Source: Manduca sexta
Lineage: Eukaryota; Arthropoda; Insecta; Lepidoptera; Sphingidae
Length of the DNA stretch: 64,000 nt
Direction of reading: 5' to 3'
Assembly: GCF_014839805.1 (NCBI RefSeq)
Contig: NC_051116.1
Coordinates: 1,922,001 to 1,986,000, forward strand
Translations under genes and position numbers: made by a program
Notes under the pieces: generated by a model
What the model was told of the DNA's origin: nothing
Database searches by the model: none
What the model saw: the letters and a program-made list of their open reading frames with translations, nothing else
Shown: positions 54,566-64,000 of the stretch, one piece after another
Layout: each line of letters begins with the position of its first letter
How positions within the stretch are numbered: position 1 is the first letter of the stretch

Positions 54566-54769
54566 TATATACTAATACGTTAAGAAATGTTTATTGCTTG
54601 TTTCTGTTTACGTAGATATAGATCACGGTAATTATATACTGAATTTTATAAGCAGATTAAGAAACGTGAAATGTTAGAGGCATAAATAAAAAATGTGTAA
54701 TTAATTGTGGTTTTATTTATTTATTGCACTTCATACATATTGTCTTGTAACGGCTGATTTCATGCCATG

Positions 54770-54850
54770 GGCATTCTCTACCTGGGTTCGATTCCCAGAT
54801 TGGTAAATATTGGAATTTCCTAGCAATTTGCCCGGATGTGAATCCACAAA
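54770..54850 (+). mobile_element. SINE B fragment just after SPR
   Basis: B box cctgggttcgattcccagat followed by a short body piece (tgcccggatgtgaatcc). The head and tail are missing. Confidence 0.6.
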
Positions 54851-55045
54851 AGATTGTCAAATAGGTGGCCATTCATAATAACGAACCCAACGCTTTTCTG
54901 CAATATGCTGTAAAAAGTGTAAAGTGTAAGTGAAACCACTCTCGGGATTAGGGCTTAGTAGAAGACTTCACAAGATTTCATCAAAATCTAACAATATCCA
55001 AACATTCTCACAAAAAATAGCTTATAATATTATATATATAATAAT

Positions 55046-55353
55046 ATCAGCCCAGTATTATATACTGTCCCACTGCTGGGCACGGGCCTCCTCTACTATT
55101 GAGGGGGATTAGGCCTTAGTCCACCATGCTGGCCTAATGCGGATTGGTAGACTTCACACACTCTCAAAATCTTATAAAGAACTTCTCAGGTATGCAGGTT
55201 TCCTCACGCTGTTTTCCTTCACCGTTAAAGCAAGCGATAATTCTTAAAGCATACACATAATTTTAGAAAACTCAGAGGTGTGTGCCCTTGGGTTTTGAGC
55301 CTGCGGACATTCGTTTCAGCAGTCCGTCCTGCAACATACTAGACTATCGCCGC
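55046..55353 (-). mobile_element. SINE A copy downstream of SPR
   Basis: Tail atcagcccagtatt, head agactatcgccgc. The B-box region is ttttgagcctgcgg. Confidence 0.85.
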
Positions 55354-55424
55354 TAATAACGTCGTTAGAGTGAAACATAAAACGGATACATACTTGATAT
55401 TATATAGAATGTTAAAATCATTAC

Positions 55425-55600
55425 CCTTTAGCGGCGTAAAGGTTGACGCCGCTGTAGAGGAACAGATGGTTGCGTTCCTCTATGGAAGGGGAAGATTCCC
55501 AATCAGGCAGATGTTGCGCCTGACCGGCCGCGGGCCCTCCAACGGTTCCTATTCGGAGGTGGTATATATGCTGGGCGTCGCGCAAATTGTGCAAGCGTAA
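55425..55600 (+). other. GC-rich, coding-like segment of unknown origin
   Basis: About 58 codons are open (GVKVDAAVEEQMVAFLYGRG, then FPIRQMLRLTGRGPSNGSY), and the opposite strand is open too. I do not recognise the product. The abrupt GC rise and lack of splice context favour a transposon fragment over a host exon. Confidence 0.3.
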
Positions 55601-56195
55601 TCCAGTATCGTCTACCGCCATCTAGCGTGATTGCTGTGCGATATCACTACAGGTGTGTCAATATATCAATCATCGAGATGGCGGTGTATGCACTGTATGT
55701 ATATGTATGCACTATATGTATGTGTATGTACCGCCACAACCTTTTCCGCTTTGCCGTAATCGAATAATAAGGTATTATAATATTTAGTGAAGTAAAATAG
55801 GACTCATATTGTCCGTTAAGAATATTTTTCTTAAAACTTAGTAATAAATATAAAAATAATTAATAAATGGTTCACTGCTACACCATTCCATGTAAAATGC
55901 ACATCATCTACTCGCCAAACACAGACGTAACTGACATTTTATATCGATATTGGTATGTAGGCCATACACTAGTTTAATAAAACGACCAATAAACAGAGTC
56001 GTAACGTTATTGGATATTTTATTAGTAATAAGTTTTACGAGATGTGGTGTATGACGTCACGGGGCGCGCCCCAACACGCTGTCAGGCGTCAGCGATTACG
56101 ACTTAGCTATTGGTGTTCAGAAACGTCCGACTTAAAATTATCGTCGAATTTTAAAATTAATAATAACCCAACGGCCATCGGTCCTTCGAGCTTGC

Positions 56196-56400
56196 TTGCT
56201 TCTTGGCCGTTGGGGAAAGGTTCTAGAGTGGAGGCCACGTACAGGCAAGCGAAATGTCGGACGCCCGCCTACAAGATGGACGGACGACCTGGCTAAGTCG
56301 CAGGAAGACGCTGGATGCAGGCCGCTTCCAACAGGTCGACGTGGAGATCCTTGGGGGACGCCTATGTTCAGCAGTGGACTTCCTGTGGCTGAGATGATAA
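56196..56400 (+). pseudogene. RTE-type LINE 3' remnant
   Basis: GRWGKVLEWRPRTGKRNVGR and PPTRWTDDLAKSQED in one frame, then a frameshift (the expected WRSLGEAYVQQ is read in another frame). It ends gctgagatgataaataaaaa. Confidence 0.78.
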
Positions 56401-56874
56401 ATAAAAAAAACGCTTTCTATACTGTTGAAGCGTTCTTTAATGACGATAATTCGTGAGAATGTGTGCTTGGTACGCAAGAATTGCGTAATCGGTGAGAAAT
56501 ACAAAATCGATTTAGAAATTCCTCAAATAAGCGCGTTAAATAAAAAAAATCATCAGCTTTATATATGAGTATAGATAAAATTCTTATAATAATGTTTATT
56601 GAACATGTATCCCCACCCCCACGGAGAAAGGGGGGGAAACCAAATAAACCATTACAAATACCGCTCCATTAATCATATCGGTAATAAAAATTCAATCCCA
56701 CATTATCCTTTTAATGTCCATTAATAAATAAAGTCGATAATACATATGAGTATAGGTCGGAACTGCGCTATAATCGTAAATAATGGATTTATATTTACAA
56801 TGAGTTATGGTATACGAGTATTATAGCTAATGACACTTATTGAATTTGATATTATAAGTATTGATTTATAGGAA

Positions 56875-57150
56875 TGAATCACTCCTAACTGAATACGGCG
56901 GTGGCTAATCTCAACGGAGATCAGGTACGCGGGAGATATTATAGTGTACGGGTGTGTGCGCAATACACAAGCACTCTCTGTTCCTTCACTCTCAAAGTCC
57001 AGTGAGACAGCAATCCGACATGACCGGAGAGAGATCAGGCGCAATACCAACGACTTTACATGCTTTTTGAGGCACGGGATTATCACATCGTCAACATATA
57101 CTCTGAGCTGCGCCTGAATAATTTTGAAGACGGAAAAACCTGATGACTAT
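56875..57150 (-). repeat. Family D copy, downstream region
   Basis: gaatcactcctaactgaata to gaagacggaaaaacctgatg. A SINE B head fragment follows directly. Confidence 0.72.
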
Positions 57151-57179
57151 TATTTTTAACTCGACTCAGTTATTTTTAA

Positions 57180-57250
57180 CTAGACTCGATTCGACCCCGG
57201 TATCTCAGAGCGATAGTCGTACTCGTACCGCGTACTAGTACGACGAAACT
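57180..57250 (-). mobile_element. SINE B head fragment
   Basis: ttcgaccccggtatctcaga to cgtaccgcgtactagtacg: only the B box and the start of the head. Confidence 0.55.
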
Positions 57251-57752
57251 GGGCGTGCCTCCTAGTTAGGCCTGATATGTTAGTATTAATGTAGATTTTG
57301 TTAATCAATTGGTATTCCTCGGGAACAGGGTTCTGAATGAAGATACCATGTGTACATCTGACGACGTATGTATATGCAAAAATTCATGATCGGCGGTTTA
57401 CGAAGTGTGAAGGCGTAACAAATAAACTAATTTTTTTACGATATCTTATGTTTGAAATAAAGAACATGGTTTTAGGCTTGCACAAGCCTAAGATCCTGTT
57501 ATAAATTTAATTAAATCGTCCTCAGACCGAAAATCATACTTCGCACGTAACAAATACGTCACTGAGTTAGTTCATACGAGTAAGTTTACACGTATAAATG
57601 AAACTATATTTCGGATTTTTATATTATTATATTCTCCCGACGATTCGACTTTGTAGCCTTCATGGTCACGGGGCGGACTAAGGGGTTAATCATCCGAAAA
57701 ATCAAAGTTACAATATACCTACATTTTCAATTATATAATTTTGTAAACGTTA

Positions 57753-58073
57753 TTGACGTATATTATATAGACACGAACGTCCAAATAAACTATTTGTTCA
57801 AAATCTGAACAAAATGGCAACTAAATCGTCATTGTTATAATCTATTTATTCACTTGAACAACAAATAATTTTACTCATTTGACTTATATTTTTTATTCAC
57901 ATGCAGGTTTGCACTTACACTCGCGTTTTTATATTATGAGCGCCACTCCGTACACAGCCACAAGCATTAATATTGACATCATACTAAAATCGGTTTGAAT
58001 GGATTACAGTTCAATTCAGTTGTATATTCCGAACGCCAAATCTAGCGCGTAGTACATATATATCGATGAGTAT
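57753..58073 (-). repeat. Family K copy, downstream region
   Basis: tgacgtatattatatagaca to tagtacatatatatcgatga. Confidence 0.72.
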
Positions 58074-58479
58074 AGAAAGACTTCAACCGTCGAGAGAAAA
58101 TTATAATATAAAAACCGCGATGACATCAAAAAAATAATTTTATTTTAAGGTCTTACATTCGCATAAACAAAAGAAATCATTAAGTTTAAGCGAAGTCTAG
58201 GCGATTATTCCACACTATTCTAAATATAGTTGATTGTATCGACCGCAATGCCGTCCATAACCAACTGTCTCGACATAATATAATTTAGATGTATTCACTT
58301 AATTCAATTACTCCTTTCATATAATATTATGTTCCAGGATTTATTTTATTCTCTCGGTTTTCTTACATTTGTGTCTTTATATGTTCCAGTAGTTGTGTAT
58401 TAAAGTCTCTCGTCATAATGAAAAAAGATATAACCATTTTTTTTTTCAATATTGAGTTACATATACGTCATTATTTACT

Positions 58480-58775
58480 AGTAGGTCTCACATATGTGAC
58501 AGTTCGCATGAATAGGTAACACCGCAATGTCTATTTCTGCCAACAAGCAGCAGTGTGTACTTGTGTTCTGATTTGCAGAATATTGTAGCCAATTTAACTA
58601 CTTGACATAATGAGACTTAACATCTCATGTCTCAGGATGGCGAGCGAGGTGGAATACCTAACGATACTTTGTAATTCAAGGTGTTGAAAGGTATGCTATT
58701 GTTTATGGGCGGTCGTATCGCTTACCATCAGGCGCATGGCATGCTCGTCTCGTCATTCAAAGAAATAAATAAAAA
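58480..58775 (+). repeat. Family C copy, downstream region
   Basis: gtaggtctcacatatgtgac to cattcaaagaaataaataaa. Confidence 0.8.
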
Positions 58776-59236
58776 AAAATAAAAAATACTGTTAACGCGC
58801 CGTTTTGCTGGGGGCACCTTAAGTAATAATAATCAAGGCCCTTATAATAGAGAGGGCAATCATCCGATAAAAGTTTTAATAGAACAGGTTACTGCTATCG
58901 AAATATACATATCTAATCAAACTTGTCCCATTGGCCGGTGTTTCAATTTCTATGATAGTTTGTCTAGAGGTTTCTTGCTCAGTGGTTTACTATAAGTCTA
59001 GAATTACCGTAGTAATACTAAGATTTATAAATATTTATCATGACCATCCTTAGACTGTTACAGTCTGCTGGACATAAATACTTACAATATACTATACTGA
59101 TATTTAACAGTTATTTTAAGTTTGTTTTCTACGTGTTACTTGCGACTTCGCCCATGTTCAAGCCTTTGCCGCTAAAACTCACTGAGGTAGACAATTGCCG
59201 TTCGCTAGAATTTGTATTGAATATAACAAATAAAAA

Positions 59237-59555
59237 GCGGCGATAGCCTAGTTGGGTGTGGAACGGTCTGCCAAGACGAATGTCCGCAGGTTCAAATCCC
59301 AAGGGCACACACCTCTGACTTTTCTAAAAAATCATGTGTGTATTCTTTGTGAATTTATCGTTCGCTTTAACGGTGAAGGAAAACATCGTGAGGAAACCTG
59401 CACATCTGAGAAGTTCTCTATAGGAATTTCGAAGGTGTGTGAAGTCTACCAATCCGCACTAGGCCATCGTGGTGGACTAAGGCCTAATCCCTCTCAGGTA
59501 GTAGAGGAGGCCCTTGCTCAGCAGTGGGCAAGTATATAACACAGGGCTGATATTA
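59237..59555 (+). mobile_element. SINE A copy, full length
   Basis: Head gcggcgatagcctagttggg, intact B-box-like ggttcaaatccc, tail acagggctgatatt plus (ATT)n. One of the least diverged copies here. Confidence 0.9.
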
Positions 59556-61650
59556 TTATTATTATATAACACCATTGTTAGCAGGATACCCCCGCCCGGT
59601 GATAACAGCAACAGTTCCCAAAAAAACTGAACATTTTTACACATTATCGCATATTGGTAAGAAGGAATAAGAAGTAAAATAAAATTACATCTCAGATGTA
59701 TATATTTGCTATACTATACGTAAGTATGGCTCATAATAAGTATATAATATGATCTATCGAAAAATTTAAATTACGACTTTGGATTACAAAATATCTTTAT
59801 AAAATATATACATAAAATCACGATCTCCTCCCTCTTTTACAGGCAGATATTTTGGCACACTTATCTACACCTAAATTAGCTTCCAAGTAAATAGCGAAAA
59901 ACCTAATTTAATTATTAAAAGTGATTTCGTAATCAGAATTCTCTCAAATCACTTTTAAATGCAATGGGAAAATAATATGGCGATAAGGTCACTATCACAC
60001 CATGAGACGGAATACACACGAAAAAGTACACTGGTAACGCCTCTGTCTACCCTTCAAGCATGAAAAGCATTAGTATATATTTATTGTTGATTTGAAACGT
60101 GTTCATCATTCACGCTTGTCAATACTAACTGATACATATCCAATGTACAGAATGATATCTTCAATCTTTATTATACACGCCTACACATAATTATCGGTAA
60201 CACAATCAGTGTTAATACGAAGATATTACAGCTGAACAAACATCATACGTATCGTTCCCGCCTCGCTGCCTCGTCGTCTCCACGCTAAAGGTGGGATTCC
60301 GAACACTACGGATAAATTGTCGTAAAACGCAGTTTGTAACACATCGGAAATAAAACTAGTTCCATCCCATCGTCAAGAGACGGCGCTACAACGAAACGAG
60401 TAAATTATACATCGCAATGTCAAGATTCTCCAGCAAAACATGACCTCCAGAACTATGGTTCGGTTTCGAAGGTATAAAAGTATGAGAATTGCAGGAATTG
60501 AAGAGTGCAATATAATAAGCTAACAGGATGTAGCTTCCACTGCCTGTGACTATATTTGCGACACCAACAGTGGGAGAGGGTTTGCGCTTCCACATCGTGG
60601 GACGTGACACTCTTTTAACGCTTGTTTAATATAGTATTCGTTATACAATAATGTGTTTGTTCTCGCCGCCCTGCCAACATCACCTCATTTATCAACCTCA
60701 TCATTTTCGCCCCTTACAAGTTTCCAATATAGTAATGGTGAGGTGTCTATACAATTTCTATAGGCGTCCCTTTTTAGGTTTACTTGGGTTTGTCTTAGTT
60801 TTTGGTTTTTGATTGGCCTCGATATGTTAGGTAAGGCAATGTTTTTTCTCGAGTTACTTTTTGAAGAATTACATCCTTCGCCACTGCTATATAGTTTTAT
60901 ATTGTAAAAGTAATTTCCTGGAATATTGTACCGGTCAAATGTATAGCCTAAATGTTTTTTGTATTTCATCTGTCTCTATACCTGTATTTCATACAAAATT
61001 CAGCAGCAATTTATGCATTTCATTCATTCAAATACTGCACACACTGTCCAATTTATAATTCAATAGGGATTAGAATGATAGGATTTTCTTTTCTTATTTT
61101 TAACCGACTAAAAAAAAGTAGATGGTTCTCAATTCAACCGCATTTTTTTTATGTTTACCACAGAACTAATTTAACTAATATAACCGCAATAAAACCCGTA
61201 AATAGTTTTTTATTTCAATGTCTAACTTTCGCTTAAACATAAAAAATCATTAAAATTTCTGGTTACGCAACTAAATCTATTGCGTCATACCGTTTGTCGT
61301 TGTATTCGGAATCCACCCTTAACGTCTCTCCTACCACGCACGTGTACACTTTGATATTTTTAAAACAAATTAAAACGTCGTGTAGCTCTATCCTCGTAAA
61401 GTTGTTAAAAGTAATTTAAACGTGCCAAGTTATGCTCGACACACCCAAGAGATGTGAGATAAGTTTATGTAACTTTTTCTAGTAGATATGAGTCTTTTGC
61501 AAGGAAAAGCTCTGGTAATTTGTCTCGTCTTTTGTTTTTTGTTTAGAACATTGATGCCCAAAGTGGTTCAGTTGAACCCCAGGAGTCTACGGGAGATTTG
61601 ACGGGGGTCTACGTCGGTGTGACCAAAAAAATTATGAGTTTAAAATTAAT
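59556..61650. other. Downstream AT-rich DNA, no gene identified
   Basis: Contains a family B end fragment (about 59990-60065), a short family F end near 60882-60893 and the unassigned minus-strand frame at 60386-60610. Confidence 0.5.
60386..60610 (-). other. Unrecognised 74-codon open frame, possibly an exon remnant
   Basis: Reads TMWKRKPSPTVGVANIVTGS, later NCNSHTF-like and PNHSSGGHVLLENLDIAM segments. Its composition is more protein-like than most chance frames here, but no domain, splice site or family is recognised. It may be part of a transposon or chance. Confidence 0.2.
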
Positions 61651-61880
61651 AGACTGCCTCAGTGGCAAAGTTTTATTACGGTATGACTACAATGCTGAGG
61701 TCGTGGGATCGATCCCCGGGTCGCACAAAATGGGTTTTAATTGCAGTTAGTAACAGCTCGGAGTCTGGAATTTGTACCCGATATGGCAATAGACTAGCCC
61801 CACATCATGGGAGGGAATACGCACGTCGAAAATTGGATGCACTAGTTACGACTCTGCCTACTAATTGGGGATTAAAGGTA
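61651..61880 (+). mobile_element. SINE B copy, full length
   Basis: Head gactgcctcagtggcaaag, B box gggatcgatccccgggtcgc, body cccgatatggcaatagacta and catcatgggaggg, end gactctgcctacta. Confidence 0.85.
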
Positions 61881-62088
61881 CGGGAACCTTACTTATTTCA
61901 GCCAGCCTATAGAACATGTTATCCACTTCTTATCGAGAATATATTTCAAACTACAAGCTAAGTCTGAGTAGACAAACCCAATATTAATCCACTTTACCCG
62001 GAGATCGATGGCGAGGCCCCACTGCAGTCGTTACGAAATGCTACTACACCATCGAGGCAGTCAGTCATCAAAAGGCATGTAGTCCCAG

Positions 62089-62253
62089 CCGTGGCGAAGG
62101 GTCCATATAACGCAATTCCTGCCGGTTTCCCTTTTGCAATTTATGTAATATCTAATTATCATTAGAACGACTTGCAAACCACATTCATGCATATTATTGG
62201 TACCTATGTGTTGTGTCGGATTGCCCATCAGAAAATTCCACCCTTCGCCACTG
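62089..62253 (+). mobile_element. Family F hAT-like MITE, complete, 165 bp
   Basis: Inverted ends ccgtggcgaaggg and cccttcgccactg. The 8-bp target duplication agtcccag is at 62081-62088 and, beyond a nested SINE, at 62600-62607. An 8-bp duplication and CAGTG-type ends fit the hAT superfamily. Confidence 0.85.
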
Positions 62254-62254
62254 A

Positions 62255-62589
62255 ATGATAAATATAATAATATCAGCCGTATATATACTTGCCCACTGCT
62301 GAGCACGGGCCTCCTCTACTACTGAGAGGGATTAGGCCTTAGTCCACCACGCTGGCCTAGTGCGGATTGGTAGACTTCACACACCTTCGAAATTCCTATA
62401 GAGAACTTCTCGGATGTGCAGGTTTCCTCACGATGTTTTCCTTCACCGTTAAAGCGAACGATAAATTCACAAAGAATACACACATGATTTTTTAGAAAAG
62501 TCAGAGGTGTGTGCCCTTAGGATTTGAAACTGCGGACATTCGTCTTGGCAGACCGTTCCACACCCAACTAGGCTATCGCCGCTTTTTTT
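62255..62589 (-). mobile_element. SINE A copy nested in a MITE, with 11-bp target duplication
   Basis: A full-length copy from the AT-rich tail to ctatcgccgc and a T run. It is flanked by ttcgccactga at 62244-62254 and 62590-62600. The duplicated sequence is the right end of the hAT-like MITE it landed in. Confidence 0.9.
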
Positions 62590-62607
62590 TTCGCCACTGA
62601 GTCCCAG

Positions 62608-63534
62608 GCAAATTCAAAACATTTTTTTTAACCCTACCTGGAAATTAAACCCAAGATCTAGCTATTCACAGCTTAACCTGCGAGACTGTGAAATAAAATC
62701 CTTTCTCTTAATAGTTCAAAGCATTTAAATGCAAAGAGCTCGGGCCACGCTTCGTTTAACTTTTGCATTCCAATCTAGACTATTTGAAGTATCTTAACTC
62801 GGAATACTTCTGAGGTTACCTGTTTAAATGCTGTTTTTAAATATTAGAATAGAATATGATTAAATTAATGTTGATGATAAGTAATCTCGAAGCCCAGTTT
62901 GCAAAACTATTTTAGTTTCAAGACACCGTGAGCTCATTCTGCGTAGATCGGACCACCAAGAACTAAAATTTTAAAAGTTGTATAATTATAAAATGTAGGT
63001 AGATATTGTAACTTCGACTTGCGGATGACCAACACCTCAGTCCGCCCCCGTGACCACGAAGGCTGCAAAGTCTTCGAAACGTCTAGAGAAAACTAAAATA
63101 TTAAAACCACGATAAAATCTGAAAAATAGTTTAATTTTAATGGTTTCAGAGTAAACAACAATATAACTCAATATAACCCAACAAATATTTTTGTTTTACC
63201 AAAACACTTTAATTAAATTATCTTCTATTTTAGTTAAAGTCCTTTTCAAACAGAACCATTTTATTATCAATTCCAGAAATTATATTTATTAACTTTGAAC
63301 AAGATTGAATTCTAAGTACCCTATTTCTTGATTTCTTGGTATTAAATTGTAGACTAACAAAAAGAGTACGAGCCCGGATTCAATATACAGCATTTATTTC
63401 TAGATATTTCAGCCAGCGGGGACGTCCGTACAAATATCCAAGTGCCGAAAATAATCACTTATTCTGCTTTGCTTGCAGTATTCCACTGGTTCTGTAAAAA
63501 AAAGTTATTAACAAGCAAGACACACTTCACACAT
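62608..63534. other. AT-rich stretch, one shared block
   Basis: 63025-63130 (gtgaccacgaaggctgcaaa, gtcttcgaaacg) is the reverse of the block at 7410-7500 and 57610-57680 next to family K. Nothing else was identified. Confidence 0.5.
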
Positions 63535-63685
63535 TTATCCCCAAAAGAGGTATGAAACCAAGGCACCCACTTTTCGTCAAATGTGTTCCGTCCCATCATG
63601 TGATAAGGTGCAAGCCTATCGTAATATCAGACATAAATTCCAGACTCCGGGCTGATACTTAGTAGAAATAACAAATATCACGTAA
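63535..63685 (-). mobile_element. SINE B fragment near the window end
   Basis: tatccccaaaagaggtatg to cagactccgggctgatactt, covering the 3' two thirds. Confidence 0.75.
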
Positions 63686-63704
63686 TATGTAAATGATTAA
63701 TAAT

Positions 63705-63920
63705 TATCTATACAAATAAAAATATGAATCCAACTAATATGAATGCGATATTAAGTCTGTCTGACGGTTTCACGAAACAACAGAATCTATTGAAAATTTT
63801 GTATGGAGATAGTTTGAAATATTAGCAATGACATAAGGTACTTTCTATCCCGGGAAAATGTATAGTGGGATGTTTATCCCCGAAAAACTACAGGTGGAGT
63901 CGCGAGCAAAAGCTAGTACA
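63705..63920 (+). mobile_element. Degenerate Helitron-like element, second family
   Basis: ctatacaaataaaaatatg at the start, ctatcccgggaaaatg inside, gtcgcgagcaaaagctagt at the 3' end. Confidence 0.55.
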
Positions 63921-64000
63921 ATCTCTGGAAATAAAATTTCCTCTCAACTCGGACATTTCAAGCTTAATTCATTAATAAGAAAAATCTATACCGAGTAAAC

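Larger units (their letters stand above)
54145..54580 (+). other. SPR: SPR 3' UTR (inferred)
   Basis: AT-rich sequence from the stop codon to the expected cleavage zone. It includes an imperfect long hairpin (54355-54471). The boundary is inferred from the first canonical poly(A) signal; a second AATAAA at 54685-54690 would give a slightly longer form. Confidence 0.65.

Overview
The window looks like nuclear DNA of a moth or butterfly. Its one recognisable host gene is an intron-split GPCR with a typical insect sequence. The rest is AT-rich and full of short dispersed repeats of the kinds common in Lepidoptera: tRNA-derived SINEs, small Helitrons ending in CTAG, hAT- and TTAA-flanked MITEs, and R1- and RTE-type LINE tails. 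Nothing suggests bacterial or viral DNA, and no operons, CRISPR arrays or intact tRNA/rRNA genes were found.

The host gene is on the + strand, in five coding exons (25908-26116, 28334-28571, 40453-40553, 47848-47986, 53596-54144). All four introns are GT..AG and the reading frame closes exactly across every junction, giving a 411-residue seven-transmembrane receptor. I identify it as the sex peptide receptor / myoinhibitory peptide (MIP, allatostatin-B) receptor, SPR. A 5' UTR acceptor lies just upstream of the start codon, so at least one more 5' exon probably lies outside or is unidentified. A poly(A) signal with a U/GU-rich downstream element lies about 415 bp after the stop.

Layout: 1-25.8 kb is upstream intergenic or 5' intron DNA. 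It contains SINEs, a 667-bp Helitron, a 356-bp palindromic element, two hAT-like MITEs (one expanded internally into a 39-bp tandem array) and a 5'-truncated R1-type LINE with a 17-bp target duplication. 25.9-54.6 kb is the gene, whose 2.2, 11.9, 7.3 and 5.6 kb introns carry many copies of the same families. 54.6-64 kb is downstream DNA with more SINEs, an RTE tail and a SINE nested in a MITE.

The most unusual structures are the 39-bp minisatellite born inside a MITE (15641-16329), an interlocked double palindrome upstream of the first coding exon (25282-25354), the palindromic element with a half-copy in intron 4, and several nested insertions whose target duplications give relative ages. 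I did not find a clearly new biological system. The best-supported content is a complete SPR gene in a repeat-rich setting. Repeat family letters (A to M) are mine, based only on comparison within this window.
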